The notes under the pieces: model-generated
The model's input: the letters and a program-made list of their open reading frames with translations, nothing else
Databases searched by the model: none
What the model was told of the DNA's origin: nothing
Shown here: piece after piece, positions 1-5,880 of the stretch
How the letters are laid out: each line of letters begins with the position of its first letter
Numbering within the stretch: the stretch's first letter is position 1
Position numbers and translations under genes: made by a program
Source: an uncultured Lachnospiraceae bacterium
Lineage (GTDB): Bacteria > Bacillota_A > Clostridia > Lachnospirales > Lachnospiraceae
Direction: 5' to 3'
NCBI GenBank assembly: GCA_946630765.1
Contig: CAMOZF010000121.1
Span: 1 to 6,014, forward strand
DNA: 6,014 bases

Positions 1-563
1 GGGTTTTTAATCTTGTCCGAAGCATAGCAGACGGTCGCACCGCCCATCGATACGCCGACAAGCAGGATCTTCTCCGCCTTCAGTTCCTGATCTGCATATT
101 CGATCCACGAGAGAACGTCATACTGCTCGCGCTGTCCGTAGCTGCAGACCCGGCCTTCACTCCCGAAAAAGGCCCGCTGGTGCACGAAAAGGATATTGAA
201 GCCCTGATCATAAAGGTCCTTTCCGAGGATTCCGTAGTTGTTGCCGACCGTCGTATGATAGCCGTGAAACAGGATCGCGGTCTTTTCGGATCCGGCGGAA
301 AGATAGCCGCCCTTCAGGCGGAAGCCCTCCCGGGAACGCACAGAGACATCCTGAAGCGGGAGGCTCCGGTACCAGTTCAGGCCCTCGTAAATCTTCGGAA
401 GATAGGGCCCGTACTGCGAAGAACTGAAGTCCTTTTTCACGCGGTCCAGATCCTCGCCCTCTCTTCCGGCATAGGTGTAGAGAAAGGCGATCAGAGAGGG
501 AAGAAAGCCAAAAAGAAGATATAAGCCGGCCGCAGCGCCGAGAATCCAAAAAAGGATTTTCAT
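1..563 (-). CDS. Membrane-anchored alpha/beta hydrolase, 3' end outside window (partial)
   Basis: This frame is open from an ATG at 563 to the left edge (187 residues seen), so the C-terminus with the expected catalytic Asp/His is missing. Residues 4-29 are a hydrophobic stretch (start MKILFWILGAAAGLYLLFGF) typical of a single N-terminal membrane anchor or uncleaved signal. The hydrolase core follows: FHGYHTT at 99-105 (oxyanion-hole region), HQRAFFGSEG at 128-137, matching the D-Q-R-x-x-G-x-S-x-G strand/turn of the family except that His replaces the usual Asp, and the nucleophile elbow GVSMGG at 170-175 with Ser172. This resembles the YqkD-like COG1073 group of Firmicute hydrolases, whose substrates are mostly unknown. 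The start overlaps the preceding stop as ATGA (563-560), with AGGA six bases upstream, so it is the last visible gene of the operon. In this context a lipase, esterase or thioesterase acting at the membrane is plausible but inferred. Confidence 0.88.
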   Translation of the reverse strand, partial: MKILFWILGAAAGLYLLFGFLPSLIAFLYTYAGREGEDLDRVKKDFSSSQYGPYLPKIYEGLNWYRSLPLQDVSVRSREGFRLKGGYLSAGSEKTAILFHGYHTTVGNNYGILGKDLYDQGFNILFVHQRAFFGSEGRVCSYGQREQYDVLSWIEYADQELKAEKILLVGVSMGGATVCYASDKIKN

Positions 564-1639
564 CTTACTTCCTGTTCCTCCAGTTCCGAAAGCGCGATCC
601 TTTCCGTTTTTCCGTCTCTTACCCGGTACAGCGTAAAAAGCTCCAGCTGATCGCCGGAAGCCGACAGCAGAAGCTCCGGATTTCCGGGGATCCTGCAGGT
701 TTTTCTGAGGTATTTCGCGGGATCAATCTGATCAGGAATGTATTTTTTACCGTCGTAGGCCTTGAAAATGCTCTCCTTCTGCGTCCAGCGCGTGAGAAAG
801 CGCATCAGCTCCTCAGGAAAGTCCAAAATGTCGCCGGAATCCGCTTCTTTCTCGGCAGGCGAGAGAATCCGCGTCTCAAGCTTCCGAAGCTTTTCCGGGG
901 CCTTTTCGTAGGTTTCCCGGCGTCTTCCGACATTCTCCACATCGACGCCGCAGGGTGCGTTTGAGACGACGACTGCACAGGCGCCCTCCGTGTGGGAAAG
1001 CGAGAAATAAAACTCCGGAACGGTCCATTTGCCCTCCCGGGTCTTTTTGAAATCGAGCGACTCGAAAGCATAGCCAAAAGACCGTGAAACCGCTTCCTCA
1101 AGAAGCTTCCAGACCGCGTAGCGCTGCCTTTTCACCGCCGGATTTCCGGTCAGAAGAAGCTCCCGGTTTCTCGATTTCGGGTAGATCTTTCCGACCTTCA
1201 GATCCTCCGGAATCTCTGCAAAGAAGACCGTAAACAGCGGGCGCTTGTTGTAGCGCTCCCGCGCCTTGTCCTCCTGCTCAGATCTCCGCTCACCGAAAAC
1301 GCATTCATTCACGAAATGCTCACAGTTATTGTGCAGCAGGCTGTAGCCGCCTTCCCCGACGCGGGCGCGCGCACGCGCGATCACCTCGCCTGGCGCGAGC
1401 GCTTTCTTCTTCTCCGAAACATTCATGACACCCCGCTCGACAAAGGCCCCCGCGCAGAAAACGTCAATATCCGTCGATACCACGCGGACATCCGAGTCCT
1501 TCTGCCCGAGAATGTTCACCGGAGGATAGCCAAAGGCGATCACTTCCTCTTCCGAGACAAATATTCCGTAATGATACACGGAGCCAATCTTCACGCGGAT
1601 GATGTCCGCAGGATGCAGCTCCTCCGGCAGCCATTTCAT
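560..1639 (-). CDS. LRAT/NlpC-like Cys-His domain fused to Sfp-type 4'-phosphopantetheinyl transferase
   Basis: This 359-residue protein has two domains. Residues about 8-115 match the lecithin-retinol acyltransferase (LRAT) branch of the NlpC/P60 superfamily: His23 in VYHYGIFV and the hallmark HNNCEHF at 103-109 with Cys106 as the presumed nucleophile. LRAT-type enzymes move or hydrolyse acyl groups through a Cys thioester. Residues about 132-359 are a Sfp-type phosphopantetheinyl transferase, which transfers phosphopantetheine from CoA to a carrier-protein serine: SHTEG at 215-219, GVDVE at 231-235 (Mg2+ ligands) and WTQKESIFK at 285-293 (W-x-x-KES-x-x-K). All key residues of both domains look intact, and the joint is one unbroken frame. 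The start ATG overlaps the ACP stop (ATGA, 1639-1636), with GAGG ten bases upstream. Two carrier-protein serines encoded in the same operon are the obvious substrates of the second domain. The role of the first domain (transferase, hydrolase or thioesterase) cannot be told from sequence. Confidence 0.92.
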   Translation of the reverse strand: MKWLPEELHPADIIRVKIGSVYHYGIFVSEEEVIAFGYPPVNILGQKDSDVRVVSTDIDVFCAGAFVERGVMNVSEKKKALAPGEVIARARARVGEGGYSLLHNNCEHFVNECVFGERRSEQEDKARERYNKRPLFTVFFAEIPEDLKVGKIYPKSRNRELLLTGNPAVKRQRYAVWKLLEEAVSRSFGYAFESLDFKKTREGKWTVPEFYFSLSHTEGACAVVVSNAPCGVDVENVGRRRETYEKAPEKLRKLETRILSPAEKEADSGDILDFPEELMRFLTRWTQKESIFKAYDGKKYIPDQIDPAKYLRKTCRIPGNPELLLSASGDQLELFTLYRVRDGKTERIALSELEEQEVR

Positions 1640-1887
1640 TTCAGCTTTTCCTCAATGTAGTCTACAACCTGTCCGAGCTTCTTGAAATCACCGATTCCGA
1701 CCTCCTCAAAGCGGATGCCGAAGCTCTCCTCGATGTCAATGACCATGTAGAGAAGGCCGACCGAATTAAAGCCGAAATCCTCCACAAGATCCATGTCCTC
1801 GGTGCAGTTTTCAATCAGTTCGCGCTTCCTGTCATCCTCCTGAAGAAGGATTTCTTTGAGGCGTTCGATAATTTCCTGTCTGTCCAT
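1636..1887 (-). CDS. Stand-alone acyl carrier protein
   Basis: This is an 83-residue acidic, all-helical acyl carrier protein. The phosphopantetheine site is at 38-44, FGFNSVG, with Ser42 as the attachment residue. The usual Asp just before the serine (D-S-L) is Asn here (N-S-V), which departs from housekeeping AcpP and is typical of specialised carriers. Helix I (2-16), helix II after Ser42 (IDIEESFGIRF) and a C-terminal helix (VVDYIEEKLK) are evident. I chose the ATG at 1887 because AAGGGAG lies just upstream at good spacing and the protein then has normal ACP length; an in-frame GTG at 1935 would add 16 basic residues unlike ACP and has poorer support. With this start there are 51 bases after the upstream acyltransferase stop, the longest gap in the operon. 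It is probably modified by the phosphopantetheinyl transferase encoded next and used by the ligase and acyltransferases as acyl donor. The choice of partner is inference. Confidence 0.93.
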   Translation of the reverse strand: MDRQEIIERLKEILLQEDDRKRELIENCTEDMDLVEDFGFNSVGLLYMVIDIEESFGIRFEEVGIGDFKKLGQVVDYIEEKLK

Positions 1888-1938
1888 TCTTTTCTCCCTT
1901 CTGCCAAAAATCACGCCCGAAAGGGGGATTTTCACGAG

Positions 1939-2610
1939 TTATTCGCCTTCCACCACGCGCCGAAGCTTCTCGAAGCGCTCCTGAAGGATTCTGGTAATCT
2001 CCTCAATCTCCTGCAGCGACGGGCGTTTTCCGTAGAAGGACGCCACGTCCACCGGCTCGCCGACGGCGGCCTCGAGTCTTGAGAAGACGGTTTTTCTTTT
2101 TTTCAGATACATCGGAATGATCGGCGTCCCGGCCATGAGAGACATCAGAACCATCCCGGACTTGAACTGCTCAATGTCCGCATTCTGCGCGGTGGAGGTA
2201 TTAATATGCCCCTCCGGGAACATCGATACCAGCTCTCCCGCCCGAAGGTGCGCGGCAATCTCGCGGATCGTCGCCGTTCCGGTATTCTCCTTGTCTACCG
2301 GAATGCACTGGAAGCAGTTGAAAATAAAGGCGAGAAGCGGCTTTTGATAGAACTCCTTCGTACAGATGAAGTGGTGGTTCCGGTGCCAGATGATAAACAT
2401 CATGTATAAAGGGTCCACATTGGTATGATGGTTCGATATCAGAAGCGCGCCGCCTTTGATGCGGTACTTCTTTCCTTCCGGATAGTGGACCTTCGGCCGG
2501 AAAAGAAGCATCGCCGGCGCTGCGGTGATCTTCACGAACCAGAAGCCCGCCTTATACACAATCTGCATAAGGCGCTCTTTCAGCGGTTTTTTCTGTCCGG
2601 AAGACTTCAT
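1939..2610 (-). CDS. PlsC-type (LPLAT) acyltransferase, second copy
   Basis: This 223-residue protein belongs to the PlsC/LPLAT glycerolipid acyltransferase family, which transfers an acyl group from acyl-ACP or acyl-CoA to a lysophospholipid or similar hydroxyl acceptor at the inner face of the membrane. Motif I is NHHTNVD (60-66, H61-x4-D66), motif II region IPVDKE (103-108), motif III FPEGHI (131-136, close to canonical FPEGTR), a following FKSG (149-152), and motif IV TPIIP (162-166). Residues 15-37 are hydrophobic and probably associate with the membrane; the N-terminus is basic. Its start overlaps the stop of the upstream paralogue (ATGA, 2610-2607), with AGGAG and AGGG upstream. It shares an N-terminal signature with that paralogue (KITA-x-PA, then FRxK and HY), so the pair arose by duplication or shares a subfamily. 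All catalytic motifs are intact. Acceptor specificity is unknown. Confidence 0.92.
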   Translation of the reverse strand: MKSSGQKKPLKERLMQIVYKAGFWFVKITAAPAMLLFRPKVHYPEGKKYRIKGGALLISNHHTNVDPLYMMFIIWHRNHHFICTKEFYQKPLLAFIFNCFQCIPVDKENTGTATIREIAAHLRAGELVSMFPEGHINTSTAQNADIEQFKSGMVLMSLMAGTPIIPMYLKKRKTVFSRLEAAVGEPVDVASFYGKRPSLQEIEEITRILQERFEKLRRVVEGE

Positions 2611-3257
2611 TTCTTTACCCTGCTCCTTTTCTCAAGCTCCTTCATCAGGTCGATCACGCGGTCTCGCATCGCATCGTTCACCCTTGAAATATTCTCCTTT
2701 TCGGAGCAGTCGTCCGAAAGAAATTCCTGCACGTTCATCGGCTTTCCGATCAGCACCTCGGCGCGCTTTTTGAAGTTGAAGTACGAGCCGTTCGTCACGA
2801 CCGGAATCACCGGCACCTCCGCGCGAAGCGCCGTAAATGCTGCCGAGGTCTTGAATGGAAGCGGCCGGGATTCTTCAGGTCTCGGGATCCGGCTTTCCGG
2901 AAAGATACCGACAACACCGCCCTTTTTCAGAATTCTGCAGCTTTTTTCGACAAAGCCGAAATCAAAGCTGTTCCGATCGACGCGGATGCCCCCGAGAAGC
3001 CGCAGAAGCCACCCGAGCGGCTTCTTCTCGAAAAGAAGCTCCGCCATCTGGACCCGTAAGGTCCTCGACCAGAAAACAAAAAGGTACACCGCGTAGTCAA
3101 AAACCGAGGTATGGTTGGAAATGATGATCGCGGGTCCCTTGATCATTCTTCCCTGAACTGCCCGGTCCTCATAGTGAATCTTCGTGCGAAAGCAGAAAAA
3201 CTGGGCCGGCCAGGCTGTGATTTTCGTAAACCAATTCCAGAAACAACTCCAGAACAT
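2607..3257 (-). CDS. PlsC-type (LPLAT) acyltransferase, first copy
   Basis: This 216-residue protein is a PlsC/LPLAT-family acyltransferase. Motif I is NHTSVFD (48-54, H49-x4-D54), motif II GGIRVDR (89-95), motif III FPESR (119-123, with Ser-Arg where FPEGTR is usual) and motif IV VPVIP (148-152). The N-terminus (FWSCFWNWF, then KITAWPAQFF) is aromatic and hydrophobic and probably sits in the membrane interface; the C-terminus is basic (KRSRVKK). I prefer the ATG at 3257, one base after the ligase stop (TAG-A-ATG), with GGGG seven bases upstream. An in-frame ATG at 3284, inside the ligase gene, would add nine residues and has a weaker ribosome site. The four-base overlap with the next gene and the shared N-terminal signature make the two acyltransferases a coupled pair, possibly acting in sequence on two positions of one acceptor. 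That division of labour is inferred. Confidence 0.92.
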   Translation of the reverse strand: MFWSCFWNWFTKITAWPAQFFCFRTKIHYEDRAVQGRMIKGPAIIISNHTSVFDYAVYLFVFWSRTLRVQMAELLFEKKPLGWLLRLLGGIRVDRNSFDFGFVEKSCRILKKGGVVGIFPESRIPRPEESRPLPFKTSAAFTALRAEVPVIPVVTNGSYFNFKKRAEVLIGKPMNVQEFLSDDCSEKENISRVNDAMRDRVIDLMKELEKRSRVKK

Positions 3258-3258
3258 T

Positions 3259-5214
3259 CTACATCCCCGCCTTGATATATTCATAGATTTCCCGAAGCGT
3301 ATTCAGGCTCTTCCCGCCTTCGACAGGGAAGGTCACCGAGAACTCCTTCTCGAGCTCCGCGATCAGCGCGAAATAGTCGAGGCTCGTGCCGCCAAGATCG
3401 AGGAAGAAGTCCGCCGTGTAGGGAATCTCCGCCGGATTCTTCTGAACCGCCGCCGCGAACATCGCGCGGATCCTCGGAAGGATCGGATCATCCGGCGCCT
3501 GGTCATTTCTCGCCTTTTCCGGGTCAAGAAGCGTGATCTCCCCGCTTCCCAGTACTCTCGAGAGCCGCCGCCGGTTCAGCTTGAATTCATCGCCCTTCAG
3601 AAGCTCCTCGCCGGTAAAATAAATCTTCCGCACCTCGGAGCTGAGTTTCAGCTCCACAAGCTTCGTCCGCACGGCTTCCCGGATCTCCAGAAGCTTTTCA
3701 CTCGTACTGAACTTGTTGACCGAGAGAAGCAGCACCGGCTTTACCGCGCCGTCTGTCGGCATACCGAGCATCGCAAGCTCCCGCACGCCGGGAACCATCA
3801 GCTTCGGCTCGAGAAGGTTCGGATTCAGGTTCTCGCCGGAAGCGCCGACAATCAGGTCGTCCTTCCTGCCGAGAATATAATAATTTCCGTCATGCTCCTC
3901 CGCAAGGTCATGGGAATTGAACCACTCCGGACGGTCCATCCGCTTTCCGTCGACAATGACGAAATGCGCCAGACTTTCGCCCTGGATCTCCAGCTCCTGA
4001 TCCCCGTTGATCCTGTAGCGGATCGATGTGAGCGGCTTTCCGACCGAGCCCGAATTCAGCGTTCCCGGATGGTCCGTCTGCTCGACGGAAGTGATGCCGA
4101 TCTCCGACATACCGTAGCCATTGCTCAGATGATAGCCGATGCCGTTGAAGAAGCGCAGCACCTCCGGCCGGATCGCACCGCCGCCGCTGATCAGGAAGGA
4201 AATGCTCTCCCCGAAAAGGTTCTCCCGCACCTCCGCGAAGGCCTTTTTACTGAAAGCCCGCGAAAGCTTCGGCATCTTTTCAAGCTTATCGGCAATCCGA
4301 AGGCCCCGCTGGAACTTTGCAAAGGTCTCGTCGCCGCGCTTCTTGATCGTACTGATCGCCTGCTGGTAAACCTTTTCCCAGAAAAGCGGAACCGCGAAAA
4401 TATGCGTCACCTGATGCCTGCGGATCGTATTGACAATCGTCTCCGGTGCCATGTCCCGAAGCTCCACAAAGGTTCTCGAGAAGAAGGCGAACCAGGTGTA
4501 CACGGCCACCAGCCCGAAAATATGGTAAAAAGGAAGGAAGCACAGCTGCTTCAGTTCCCCGTCATAGTGCCTTTTCATCAGCGTGCAGTCGCGCACGATT
4601 TCCCGGGCATTCCGGATGATATGGTAAAATTCCTCGCCCGTATACGCACAGATCTTCACATGCTCGGAGGTTCCCGAGGACATGACGTAGATCGCCTCGC
4701 CGAAAGGATCGTCTGCGATCGCCTCGCTGTAAACCTTCGCTTCCTCAGCGGATGCCGGCACAATGTCCTTCACAAGAACCGTCGGCAGATCGAAGCGCAG
4801 TCCATCCGACACCACCGCCGCGGCGCCCGCCGAACGGAGCGCGGAAAGCAGTACCTCCCGGTCAAGGCGCATATTCAGGAAAAGCGGACTGTGGCCCGCC
4901 CGAAGAATCGTCCAGAACATCTCGATCCATTCGATCGAATTCTCCATATAGACGCCGATCACCGAATGCGCCGGAATCCCTTCAAGAAGCCGTGAAAGCG
5001 TCACAGTTTTCTGCTCGATCGCAGCTCTGCACTGTCCGTAGGTTGTTTTCTGGATCCGGTAACCCGTGCTCCGCTCATACATCACATTGTTCTCTTCCGA
5101 GAAAAACAGCGGGAAAATTCCCTTAAAGCTATGCTCGGTCTCTTCCAGTTTCCGGATCTTCTGCTCGACGAACTCGTCAATTGACGCACATCCGGCAATA
5201 TTCTCGAGTGCCAT
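3259..5214 (-). CDS. AMP-forming acyl ligase with C-terminal acyl-carrier domain
   Basis: This 651-residue protein of the ANL (AMP-binding) superfamily activates a carboxylic acid with ATP and should load it as a thioester. Core motifs: A3-like SSGTSEHVK at 179-187, A5 NGYGMSE at 365-371, A7-like NSHD at 433-436, A8 LGRKDDLIVGASGEN at 448-462 and an A10-like FKLNRRRL at 544-551 with Lys545 the likely catalytic lysine. The phosphate loop deviates from the usual SGTTGxPKG: Glu184, Val186 and Ile188 replace Gly, Pro and Gly, though the lysine stays. Residues about 575-651 form a carrier-protein domain with LGGTSLDY at 607-614 and Ser611 as the phosphopantetheine site. The fusion suggests loading in cis. 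It is the first gene of the operon; AGAGGA lies just before the ATG at 5214 and a promoter lies about 30-58 bases upstream. There is no transmembrane segment. A long-chain acyl substrate is inferred from the acyltransferase neighbours; an aryl or amino acid is not excluded. Confidence 0.93.
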   Translation of the reverse strand: MALENIAGCASIDEFVEQKIRKLEETEHSFKGIFPLFFSEENNVMYERSTGYRIQKTTYGQCRAAIEQKTVTLSRLLEGIPAHSVIGVYMENSIEWIEMFWTILRAGHSPLFLNMRLDREVLLSALRSAGAAAVVSDGLRFDLPTVLVKDIVPASAEEAKVYSEAIADDPFGEAIYVMSSGTSEHVKICAYTGEEFYHIIRNAREIVRDCTLMKRHYDGELKQLCFLPFYHIFGLVAVYTWFAFFSRTFVELRDMAPETIVNTIRRHQVTHIFAVPLFWEKVYQQAISTIKKRGDETFAKFQRGLRIADKLEKMPKLSRAFSKKAFAEVRENLFGESISFLISGGGAIRPEVLRFFNGIGYHLSNGYGMSEIGITSVEQTDHPGTLNSGSVGKPLTSIRYRINGDQELEIQGESLAHFVIVDGKRMDRPEWFNSHDLAEEHDGNYYILGRKDDLIVGASGENLNPNLLEPKLMVPGVRELAMLGMPTDGAVKPVLLLSVNKFSTSEKLLEIREAVRTKLVELKLSSEVRKIYFTGEELLKGDEFKLNRRRLSRVLGSGEITLLDPEKARNDQAPDDPILPRIRAMFAAAVQKNPAEIPYTADFFLDLGGTSLDYFALIAELEKEFSVTFPVEGGKSLNTLREIYEYIKAGM

Positions 5215-5238
5215 AAAATCCTCTCAATTGCATAATTT

Positions 5239-5264
5239 CTATGATTATAACATAGTTTATAACA
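5239..5264. promoter_or_regulatory. Candidate operator over the operon -10 box (dyad and direct repeat)
   Basis: Positions 5239-5255 form a 17-base imperfect dyad, CTATG-ATTATAA-CATAG, centred on the -10 box. In addition TTATAACA occurs twice on the plus strand with a 12-base period (5245-5252 and 5257-5264). Symmetry covering the -10 and the spacer is a common place for a repressor to bind. It does not match the FapR or FabT consensus as I know them, so no regulator is named. AT-richness alone could create part of this symmetry. Confidence 0.4.
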
Positions 5265-5272
5265 AAGTACAA
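5244..5272 (-). promoter_or_regulatory. Promoter of the acyl-ligase operon
   Basis: Read on the minus strand, TTGTAC (5272-5267) is followed by exactly 17 bases and a perfect TATAAT (5249-5244). The transcript would begin about 20-25 bases before the ATG at 5214, just ahead of the AGAGGA ribosome site. The terminator at 5326-5385 lies directly upstream, so this is probably the main promoter for the whole operon. Box match and spacing are seen; activity is inferred. Confidence 0.75.
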
Positions 5273-5325
5273 ACACTTTATTTTTCGATACAAGGTCACA
5301 TTGTCTTCCAGATTATGAAGAAGTC

Positions 5326-5385
5326 AAAAAAATCCCGATCGGAGTTAATTTCCAGCCACTTTACGGAAATCATCCCCGATCGGGA
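5326..5385 (-). terminator. Rho-independent terminator of the small upstream gene
   Basis: Ten perfect base pairs join 5376-5385 and 5333-5342 (TCCCGATCGG against CCGATCGGGA). The long arm between them holds a further six-pair inner stem (ATTTCC/GGAAAT), and seven U follow in the minus direction (plus-strand A at 5326-5332). The final codons and stop of the interrupted small gene lie in the upstream arm of the stem. It insulates the acyl operon from minus-strand transcription arriving from the right. On the plus strand the stem lacks a U tract, so it acts in one direction. Confidence 0.85.
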
Positions 5386-5726
5386 AAAATTGTTTCAACC
5401 GGCCTTATCGCGGTTAGGCTTCGTCTTGAAGGATAGGCGCCGTTATCGATATACTCTTCCTCCGACAACGGTTTCTTCCCTTCGGCAATGAGGTTTTCAT
5501 TTTTGTATTGCAAGCGGTTTCTTGCATTGTTCCTGAGCTGCGCCATGTCAATGCTCGCGCCTCTTATCAATCTGCAGGACCAATCCAGATTGTTTCATTT
5601 TTCGCGCTCTTCGGGCGTCATCCGGGGCAGCTGGGTTTCATCATCATACATCTTATAGTTTATTCTCGTTGTAAAACCTGCGGCGTAGAGATCTCTCATC
5701 ACCTGAATATACTGTTCATAAGTCAT
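5370..5726 (-). pseudogene. Small unknown gene interrupted by one in-frame TGA
   Basis: An ATG at 5726 with a full AGGAGG eight bases upstream (5740-5735) opens a 43-codon frame (start MTYEQYIQVMRDLYAAGFTT) that ends at TGA 5597-5595. The very same frame then stays open for 74 more codons to a TGA at 5372-5370, with protein-like sequence such as NLDWSCRLIRGASID and EGKKPLSEEEYIDNGAYPSR. The second part has no ribosome binding site before its first ATG (5546). The context EREK-stop-NNLDW would fit a TGG (Trp) to TGA change. I read it as one gene of about 118 residues broken by a nonsense mutation. Alternatives are a genuine 43-residue small protein, or a sequencing error. TGA is a true stop in the neighbouring operon, so a changed code is unlikely. 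I recognise no family; it is charged, soluble-looking and lacks membrane segments. A terminator follows at once. Confidence 0.6.
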
Positions 5727-5734
5727 ATCCTTTT

Positions 5735-5740
5735 CCTCCT
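5735..5740 (-). promoter_or_regulatory. Strong ribosome binding site of the small gene
   Basis: A full AGGAGG lies eight bases before the ATG at 5726. It is the best Shine-Dalgarno match in the window and is the main reason for treating the 43-codon frame as truly translated, at least originally. Confidence 0.8.
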
Positions 5741-5779
5741 GTGAAAAACAGATTATCGATCATTTAGGCACATTTTACA

Positions 5780-5814
5780 CGCCCCTGTCCAACAACTGTC
5801 CAGCAAAGGGGCGG
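5780..5814. repeat. Leader hairpin with an 11-bp tandem repeat in its loop
   Basis: CGCCCCT (5780-5786) can pair with AGGGGCG (5807-5813), seven pairs around a 20-base loop. The stem edge and loop hold a direct repeat of period 11, CTGTCCAxCAA, at 5785-5795 and 5796-5806 (ten of eleven bases identical). It would lie in the leader of the small gene if transcription starts in the upstream tandem repeat. No U tract follows on either strand, so it is not an obvious terminator. Confidence 0.5.
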
Positions 5815-5821
5815 ATTAAAC

Positions 5822-5874
5822 GTTTTTACTGTCGTTTACTGTTTTAACAAGTTTTTACTGTCGTTTACTGTTTT
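5822..5874. repeat. 29-bp tandem repeat with evenly spaced TTTACTGT words
   Basis: A 24-base unit beginning GTTTTTACTGTCG occurs at 5822-5845 and again, identical, at 5851-5874 (period 29). Each unit carries TTTACTGT twice, ten bases apart (5825, 5835, 5854, 5864), one helical turn. Further ACTGT words lie at 5795-5799 and 5891-5895. Two near-identical promoter-like arrangements on the minus strand overlap these words, so they look like binding sites of a repressor or activator; iterons of a replication or excision function are another reading. Confidence 0.8.
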
Positions 5875-5880
5875 TGTCAA
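5852..5880 (-). promoter_or_regulatory. Probable promoter of the small gene
   Basis: On the minus strand a perfect TTGACA (5880-5875), a 17-base spacer and TAAAAA (5857-5852, four of six matches) form a promoter whose spacer is filled by the ACTGT-type repeats. The second repeat unit offers a weaker copy, TTGTTA (5850-5845), 16 bases, TAAAAA (5828-5823). A third possibility nearer the gene is TGGACA (5802-5797), 19 bases, TAAAAT (5777-5772). The first is the most convincing. It gives a leader of roughly 110-120 bases. Confidence 0.5.

Noticed and set aside
1888..1935. A GTG start that would lengthen the acyl carrier protein by 16 residues
   Set aside because: The extension is basic and unlike ACP, whereas the ATG at 1887 has AAGGGAG at proper spacing and gives the normal length.
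2425..3096. A plus-strand open frame of 223 codons across the two acyltransferase genes
   Set aside because: It is antisense to two well-supported genes and has no recognisable motif or good ribosome site; low-complexity Ser/Arg-rich translation is typical of a shadow frame.
3184..4995. A long plus-strand open frame of 603 codons
   Set aside because: It lies antisense to the ligase gene, whose motifs and ribosome site are clear. Its translation is rich in Arg, His and Leu, shows no domain, and is a shadow of biased codon use in G+C-rich DNA.
5066..5491. A plus-strand frame of 141 codons over the operon promoter
   Set aside because: It crosses the ligase start, the operon promoter and the terminator in antisense, and has no ribosome site or recognisable protein features.
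5780..5814. The CGCCCCT/AGGGGCG hairpin as a terminator
   Set aside because: No run of T follows on either strand close to the stem, and the loop is large.
5822..5874. The 29-bp tandem repeat as a CRISPR array
   Set aside because: There are only two units, separated by a few bases with no spacer-sized unique sequence, and no cas gene is in view. Internal ten-base phasing fits protein-binding sites better.
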